A stretch of 64,000 nucleotides of DNA, taken from the NCBI GenBank assembly GCA_963971405.1, contig OZ020492.1:14248151-14312150 (forward strand), in the 5' to 3' direction. Source of the DNA: Psococerastis gibbosa (Eukaryota > Arthropoda > Insecta > Psocodea > Psocidae). This document shows, one piece after another, positions 58,229-64,000 of this stretch. The stretch's first letter is position 1. Each line of letters opens with the position of its first letter. The position numbers and the translations under genes are program-made. The notes under the pieces were generated by a model, which saw only the letters and a program-made list of their open reading frames with translations, searched no databases and was not told where the DNA came from.

Positions 58229-61200
58229 GTATGCAGTCAGCAGTCAATAATCAGCTCATATACAAAACAAACAGTTTACTTTTGCAGTTTTTTTTTTCTT
58301 GACACTCTATTTCGGATATAATCAGCCAACTTAGCTAGAGTGTAGATGAGAGTCAGAGAGAGAGTGGTATGATGATGGTATAAATTTACCGTGCACATTT
58401 TAAATAATTCGAAATAGCTGACACAACAAAGATTCTTAGGCAAGCTTAGTTCTCTGTTCGAAAGCAAACTGCTAATCATGCCTTAAATTAAAATTACATA
58501 ACCAGGTTAGCTTAGGTATTATTTAATTTTTTTTAAATAATCATAACACGCAACGCCCTTTGGGGCTTCCGCGTTGTATGTTTATGTGTGTCTTAAAACA
58601 TCTCCTAAACTAAAATATATAAATCAGGGGTTCCCAAACTGTGGTCCACAGGCATATATCAGGTGGACCATGGACCAAAGTAAGAAATAAGAAAAAAATC
58701 AGTTGAGATATTGGAAATTTGAAGTAAAATACAGTAATTATTCTTGGCACTAGAAACTAGCTTCTATTAAGCCCATCCGAATTAAAGGTTGTGTTTCTTA
58801 TTTATTGCCATATCCAAACGATATCAGTCCTAAACATTCAATAAAATATTAGCATGTATTCGTAGGCACAAATCATCCTAGAATTTGACAATTTTCCTGT
58901 CGCAGCTATGGCGGTCCACGGAAAATCATAAAATAATCTAGTGGTCCACGGACAAAAAAGTTTGGGAACCCCTGATAAACTATGGAAGGCAAATAGGCCA
59001 ATAGGCCTATACAATAGATTTTGTCTTGTAAACCACCGTTTTTTCATATAAATTGAAAATTAGCCTAAGTCTTATTTCTGGAATAGAAATTAAAGCGCAG
59101 TTTTCTGGCATATTCTCACTGCAGGTTCCCAAATAGCTTTAACTGCATTTCTGCCCCAATTATAAAAGAACCGCGTTACGAGCAAACCTGCGCATGCTTT
59201 CCTCTTGATCTCTTAGTATAGATTAAAAGCAATGCATGGTTAATAATTTTCGGCTGCAACAATATTCCCCAACCTAAAACACTAAATTGCGAATTGGAAG
59301 ACTAATCTATTTTAATAATGCCTATTTTATTTTCGCTTTACTTGCAGTTGTAACTGGAGCAACGGACGGCATCGGCAAAGCTTACGCAAGCGCAGTAAGT
59401 ACCCCCATTAACAATTTAAAAAATCCTTTCGTAGATTTGCACATTCGAAACATAACCGTAAAATTACAGGGAACAAAGGACGGCATCATCGATTCGATAT
59501 TACTTTAAATCAGGGTAAAACCTCTAAAGGTCAGGTCAGGACATGTAGAGTAGTGGTACAGACTCCGAATTTCACCCAATTGGTTTTTCTACATTTCCCG
59601 GCCATGCTCCGGAGGACATGTAAAGCAGGCGGTCCCGGGCCTTCCTAGTTGAGTGTAAGAGAGAGCTCTATAGCCCTAACTCCACTTGGTTGCGCTTAGT
59701 CATTGAGTTAGCCCTAAAATATAGTGAAGATGGGCTGGAGACATGATTTTTAAGAAACTTCATACCGAAATCTGCCGAGTTGGTTTTCCACAAATCATAC
59801 ACAAACAGACCAACTCACATTTAGTAAAAAACACTTTTTTGGTTCATTAGTTTCATTAACACCTGGGTAGGTCAATATTTCCTGCGGAACGTGCGCGCTA
59901 TAGAAATGTCCCGTACGCTCTCTTGGATCTGTCTTTATCAAAATGTTGGCAGACTACATTTCAGTGTTTTATAATTCCAGCTGGCCAAAAAAGGACTCAA
60001 TATTGTGCTAATCAGTAGGAACCCAAAGAAGCTAAGTGACTGCGCATCAGAACTTAGTAAGTAAATTAGAATAGTTTTTATTATTATCATTATTAAAATA
60101 ATTATTATTACAGAGAAATCAACTAAGTTATCACCCGGGCGGTCATAAGCCGTAACTCATACGGCACTGCGTACTATTTTTGTTATTGGAGCACATTGTA
60201 TATAGCCTAAACAATGGAAAAGTAGTAGTGCCATATACATATTGCCAAATTAGCTTTATTTTGTTATTGGAAATTTCCAAGCGAATATCTTAATATTAAT
60301 CATCCGCCAACGGTGTAAGTAAATAATGTGACTGGAGGCTATTATAATTTATTTAATGTCACTAATATACTAGGTACACTAATATACAGTGGGTATAGGT
60401 AGGACATGTAGAGTAGTAGTACGGACTCTGACTTTCACCCGAAAGGTTGTTGGTTCGAGTCCTACACTTCCTACATTTTCTGGCCATGCTTCGGAGGGCA
60501 TGAAAAGCAGGCGGTCCCGGGCCTTCCTAGTTGAGTGTAAGAGAGGGCTTTATAGCCCTAACTCTGCTAGGTTGGCTTAGTAATAGAACAAAACAAGTCC
60601 TTAGTTATTTATTTAGAAGAGCGTAAGTCACTGATGAAACATGATTATTAATCCAAGAAGTCATGTGCTTAAAATAATAAAACTTTCCAATTCGCTGTGT
60701 TATCGAGGAAACAAATGGTTTCCTGGCTTGTGACGCATTTTCTATAAACTTGGTTTTTATTGTTACGCCCTTTTTACGTATGACCGTCACATATAGCGGT
60801 TAAGTCAGAAACTCAACATTCACACTGGCTGACTAAGCCTGTTGTCAAAAAACCCTTCAAGAGTAGCCTAATAAGAACATGATAGAGATGAGACAAAAAA
60901 TTACTGCCAGAATACAAACAATTACTATTCTAATGGGAGTTGGCAATGGTGTGACACGACTATTGAGTGGATAGTCTTTAAACTTGATGCTGATGAGAAA
61001 TGTTGCCCCTGGAACCCTTTTGAACAGTGCCATCTTTGGAATGTCCCGGTGTCCCGACCTCCACCTGTTCCCTGTCAAGTCTAGCTTCTGTCATCTAATT
61101 ATGGTAACGACTCGCAAGTATCCCGTCTCTTCTTTAAACTTTGAGATTAACCGGACCATAGCGAGGTAAAATCAGAATTAATTGAGGTACCTGAGTTAAG

Positions 61201-62890
61201 AAAAGCGCAAACCAAAAAATTGGACGAATGCAAGCTGTATATACGTTATGAAAGTAGGTTTTGAGGAACTTATGTGGTTTTATTACTCGGTAGGTGGCAC
61301 AATAGACACCAATAAAGGCGTAAGTGCTTATGCATTGTACCTCAAAGTGGAAAATATAGCCTAATATTAATATATACTCTAATAATTTCCTCCTTTTACA
61401 GCTGAAAAATACAGCGTTGAGACTAAAGTGATACCAGTCGACTTCACTCAAGATGAAAGCATCTACAACACCATTCAATCTGGCATTGAGGGTTTGGAAA
61501 TTGGTGTCCTAGTTAATAACGTCGGCATTTCTTATGAATACCCAGAGATCTTTTTGGATATCCCTCACAGGTACTATACCTATACATACGTTTTCTGCCC
61601 TAAACTAAGCGTACAACAAAAAATATTTAAAAGAGTCCATACAGTTGATATATAAGGCCTCAGCAATATTTTTTATCTAGCATTAGTATGTTATACTCGT
61701 CGATCGACAGGCTTACTTTGCAGTGATGGTCCATTTATTACATGATAATTCTCTGATAACTAGAATGCTAAGCAATAACGACCACTTACGGTAGGCTACA
61801 TTGATTCTCCTCACGCGGTTCATAAATTGAATGCGCTATATAGCTTAGTGGTTGCGCATGACATGGTCGTCTTATAACCTTGCTTTGATACACAGTAAGA
61901 TTGTCCCCGAGATTATCATGCCGCAAGTAGACCTACTCAATACCTAAATGAATAAAAGAAACGCCGTGGCATGACAAACCAATGAGGTTTGGCAGAAGAT
62001 CTTAATTTTGGATCTGGTGGTCCGCAACATGCCCGGCAGGCGTAGTTTTTACCCACCAGGTCTGTTGCACCCAAGACCTGTGGAAAAGTTTTCTTTTTAT
62101 GTCTGATGGTCGAGGCTGGAACCTTGACCTACTCCTACTCCAGTTCTATAGCAGCTGGAGCTGGATCATTCCGGTGTATATAAATGACCGATCCGGTACT
62201 TGCGAAACCTCTAACTGCATGGCCCCGGGCACTCAGTGCTACATGGGAAATCACTATGGTAACTTCTGCACATGAAAGAACCGGTAGGAGTGACATCACG
62301 CCTGTTTTCCTATTTATTAATTAGTATAAATACCGCAATAGATAATTAATAGCAAGGCCATGCCCAGGTTTTGATTTCGGGGGGGGGGGTCCATTTTTTT
62401 TTAAAACATAATTTATTAATGAATTAATGGATAAATTCTTCAAACCATGCAGGTTTACATACAAAAATTTATTTCGGGGGGGGGGGGTCCGGACCCCATG
62501 GACCCCACCCCCCTGGGCGCGGCCATGATTACTAGTAATTATTTGGTTCCTAGGACGTCACAGCTTGGAAATCCATTGAGATATCACAATCGAAAATTTC
62601 GACAATCACAAAGCTTTCCTAAAACTAACTTACAAATAGGAAAGCAATAATATATAGTGACTAAATTAGAAAAAAGTAAATAGTTAATCACAATTCATAT
62701 CAATGTTTTGTTTCTCCGCAGATCTGAATTGTTGACGTCCGTAATCCGTGTCAACATAGTTGCGGCACTGAAAATGTGTGAGTTGGCCATGCCAGGAATG
62801 GTTGACCGCAAATCAGGTGTTGTTATTAATATTTCGTCACTGTCAGCTGTCATATCAACACCCCTACTGGGACTTTACGGCGCTTCCAAG
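58081..62890 (+). CDS. HSD17B12: Very-long-chain 3-oxoacyl-CoA reductase / HSD17B12-like short-chain dehydrogenase, partial (5 exons, 3' end outside window)
   Basis: The family works in the endoplasmic reticulum membrane and performs the second step of fatty-acid elongation, reducing 3-oxoacyl-CoA with NADPH; some members also act on steroids. The joined exons give 203 residues of the usual ~310: an N-terminal hydrophobic segment (about residues 6-32), the dinucleotide-binding motif TGATDGIG at 52-59, Arg78 in LISRN (NADP preference), NNVG at 129-132, catalytic Asn158, Ser186 in NISSLS, and Tyr199/Lys203 in YGASK. Phases agree at all four introns (1, 0, 1, 2). The ATG at 58081 has an acceptor five bases upstream. 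HSD17B12 and its close relative HSDL1 cannot be fully separated, but the intact Tyr/Lys and TGATDGIGKAYA favour HSD17B12. Confidence 0.93.
58625..58974. mobile_element. hAT (Charlie-like) MITE, 350 bp, in HSD17B12-like intron 1
   Basis: The ends CAGGGGTTCCCAAACT and AGTTTGGGAACCCCTG are perfect 16-bp inverted repeats, the classic hAT signature; GTGGTCCAC also recurs inside both ends. The AT-rich flanks ATATAAAT and ATAAACTA do not give a clean duplication. Confidence 0.92.
59348..59394 (+). CDS. HSD17B12: HSD17B12-like exon 2: NADP-binding motif (residues 50-65)
   Basis: Acceptor CTTGCAG/TTG, donor GCA/GTAAGT, phase 1 in and 0 out. This 47-bp exon encodes VVTGATDGIGKAYASA, the Rossmann glycine motif. 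Confidence 0.95.
59541..59715 (+). repeat. tRNA-derived SINE family 1 (HSD17B12-like intron 2)
   Basis: GACATGTAGAGTAGTGGTAC head, truncated B box, then GGCCATGCTCCGGAGGACAT, AGGCGGTCCCGGGCCTTCC and TCTATAGCCCTAACTCC. It lies in the same orientation as, and about 850 bp before, the 60398 copy. Confidence 0.7.
59981..60056 (+). CDS. HSD17B12: HSD17B12-like exon 3 (residues 66-91, last codon split)
   Basis: Acceptor TTCCAG/CTG, donor CTTA/GTAAGT, phase 0 in and 1 out. It reads LAKKGLNIVLISRNPKKL, the second beta strand with the NADP-phosphate-binding Arg. Confidence 0.93.
60398..60600 (+). repeat. tRNA-derived SINE family 1, best copy (HSD17B12-like intron 3)
   Basis: Head GACATGTAGAGTAGTAGTAC, perfect B box GGTTCGAGTCC (60451-60461), body TTCTGGCCATGCTTCGGAGG, AGGCGGTCCCGGGCCTTCCT, AGAGAGGGCTTTATAGCCC and tail TTGGCTTAGTAATAGAAC. 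It is the reference for the other copies. Confidence 0.8.
61402..61570 (+). CDS. HSD17B12: HSD17B12-like exon 4 (residues 91-147)
   Basis: Acceptor TTTTACAG/CTG, donor CACAG/GTACTA, phase 1 in and 2 out. It reads EKYSVETKVIPVDFT and GVLVNNVGISYEYPE, the adenine-pocket Asp and the NNVG motif. Confidence 0.95.
62353..62527. mobile_element. G-tract hAT-type MITE, 175 bp, in HSD17B12-like intron 4
   Basis: Left end CAAGGCCATGCCCAGG and right end inverted CATGGCCGCGCCCAGG. The flanks ATTAATAG (62345-62352) and ATTACTAG (62528-62535) are an 8-bp duplication with one mismatch. It contains two G runs and the motif GTCCGGACCCCATGGACCCC. Confidence 0.85.
62722..62890 (+). CDS. HSD17B12: HSD17B12-like exon 5: catalytic region (residues 147-203)
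   Basis: Acceptor CTCCGCAG/ATC, donor TCCAAG/GTACGA, phase 2 in and 0 out. It carries the catalytic tetrad: Asn158 (VNIVAA), Ser186 (NISSLS), Tyr199 and Lys203 (LYGASK). The missing last third of the enzyme must lie beyond 64000 or in the unrecognised tail. Confidence 0.95.
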
Positions 62891-64000
62891 GTACGAAAAG
62901 TTCTAACCGAAAAATTATGAAATTATGACGATTATCGAAAATCGAATTTGTGGTAGTTCATGTTACATATTTTGTAGTTGTCGGGACCCAGGCCGCAATT
63001 TGGGCCCATAGGTCCCCAATATGTGGTAGTAGGACTTAGTAGTGTTAACATTTCGGGTATGGGGCATCATGTTATTTTGAACTTCTATGAACTAGGCTAT
63101 TTGATGGCGGCCTTTCCAATGTCTTGAAGGATAGTGTGAAAGTTAATCATTGCCATTATCACTATATTGGCAAAATAAATAAATAAATACCTACTGAAGC
63201 CACATATGACGTGAAGAAAATAATATGAATAAAAAAAGGGGCTGATTATTCAGACGGTGCTCCTTGGCTACGTGGTCAGCAACATGTCCAAACTTCGCAA
63301 ACTATGAAATGATTGAAATTAATTAAATGCGAGCGAGAGCACTTTGCCCCTCCCCCACATAACAATAAGATTTTATTTTGAGGAGGCCCGAAAAACAGAA
63401 GGCAGCTTACCAGTAGTCCGTCAAGCTGCAGAGTGGTCATCAGGAGATAGGTAGCCTCCTCTCCTGTAGCGAAGTTGAGAGTCAGACACATTTCTAACTA
63501 GCCGCGATCGCAAAACGGGGCAGTCAACAAGTACAACATGAACACGAGGCTAAAGGGAGACCTTGTAAGGCCAGCACCACGCACAGCCAAGTGTGAGCGA
63601 CTGGATCCTATACTACAAGATTTCCTCTGCCTTAGTAAACCCCCGATTGAATTGAGAGTGGCGAGAAATGCTACCAACTTCCCTAAGTTGCCTCGAGACC
63701 ACCTCTTAGAGATAGCTTTCTACACTGTCACTGAGGCACTAGCACAATGACAATGACAGAAATTTCCTGATTTTGCCGTTTTTTTTTTATAGATTTTACT
63801 TTATACTTTCTTGTCGATTACTTGATTGTATAATTTAACAGAAGTATATACTTACTATTTATTATTTCCGTAGAAAAGGCATAGGCAGCATATCTCTGCG
63901 AGACTCAAGCCGGCTTAATATAAATGCCCCTGTAAAAATCTCATATAATCTCAGGAAAGAATAAGGAAGAATAATGTAAAACCGACTAGATGGCAATTAA
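62891..64000 (+). other. HSD17B12-like intron 5 up to the window edge
   Basis: Holds a repeat D remnant (about 62975-63040) and an unassigned frame at 63538-63750 (MNTRLKGDLVRPAPRTAKCE), which does not continue the SDR fold. No sixth exon was recognised. Confidence 0.45.

Noticed and set aside
60451..60470. A functional tRNA gene at the B-box-containing sites (also 29287, 43330, 44010, 52130)
   Set aside because: A and B boxes are present but the acceptor arms do not pair over seven bases, and the sequences recur with SINE bodies.
63276..63750. Frames near the right edge as the last HSD17B12-like exon
   Set aside because: Neither shows the C-terminal SDR pattern, and no acceptor in the needed phase 0 is associated.

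Overview
This is nuclear DNA of an intron-rich, AT-rich invertebrate animal. The domain set, splice signals and LINE families fit an arthropod best, but I cannot fix the species or even the order from sequence alone. There is no prokaryotic organisation and no rRNA operon or CRISPR array. Two protein-coding genes are supported, both on the + strand, in a background crowded with transposable-element remnants. | Gene 1 (9134-33596) is a complete SETD1 (Set1/COMPASS) histone H3-lysine-4 methyltransferase. Sixteen coding exons can be joined with a consistent phase at every junction, giving about 2256 residues: an N-terminal region, an RRM, long Pro/Ser/acidic linkers, a very large repeat exon, the N-SET region with a WDR5-binding (WIN) motif, and the SET and post-SET domains. 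The outstanding feature is exon 11 (22946-25689): eleven tandem 240-bp (80-residue) units. Each unit carries the same GG/TATGTAGAT block, so each has a possible 5' splice site in the same phase as the real exon end. This could give isoforms differing only in repeat number. | Gene 2 (58081 to beyond the right edge) is the first two thirds of a very-long-chain 3-oxoacyl-CoA reductase / 17-beta-hydroxysteroid dehydrogenase 12-like SDR enzyme. Five exons carry the NADP-binding TGATDGIG motif, NNVG, and the Ser/Tyr/Lys catalytic residues. A possible tiny upstream coding exon lies at 40254-40260. | Layout: 1-3301, two related LINE reverse-transcriptase copies head to tail. 3302-9113, decayed LINE pieces, G-tract hAT MITEs and the probable SETD1 upstream region. 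9134-33596, SETD1, with SINE, LINE and DNA-transposon insertions in its introns; two antisense LINE fragments sit in the last intron, which divides the SET domain. 33597-58075, a gene-poor stretch with many repeats: hAT-type MITEs with 8-bp target duplications, an ~830-bp non-autonomous element in several copies, a near-perfect 205-bp palindrome, a 385-bp long-TIR element, at least three tRNA-derived SINE families and LINE 3' ends. 58081-62890, HSD17B12-like exons, with more SINEs and MITEs in the introns. | The two genes have no evident functional link. The repeats document repeated waves of hAT, LINE and SINE activity.
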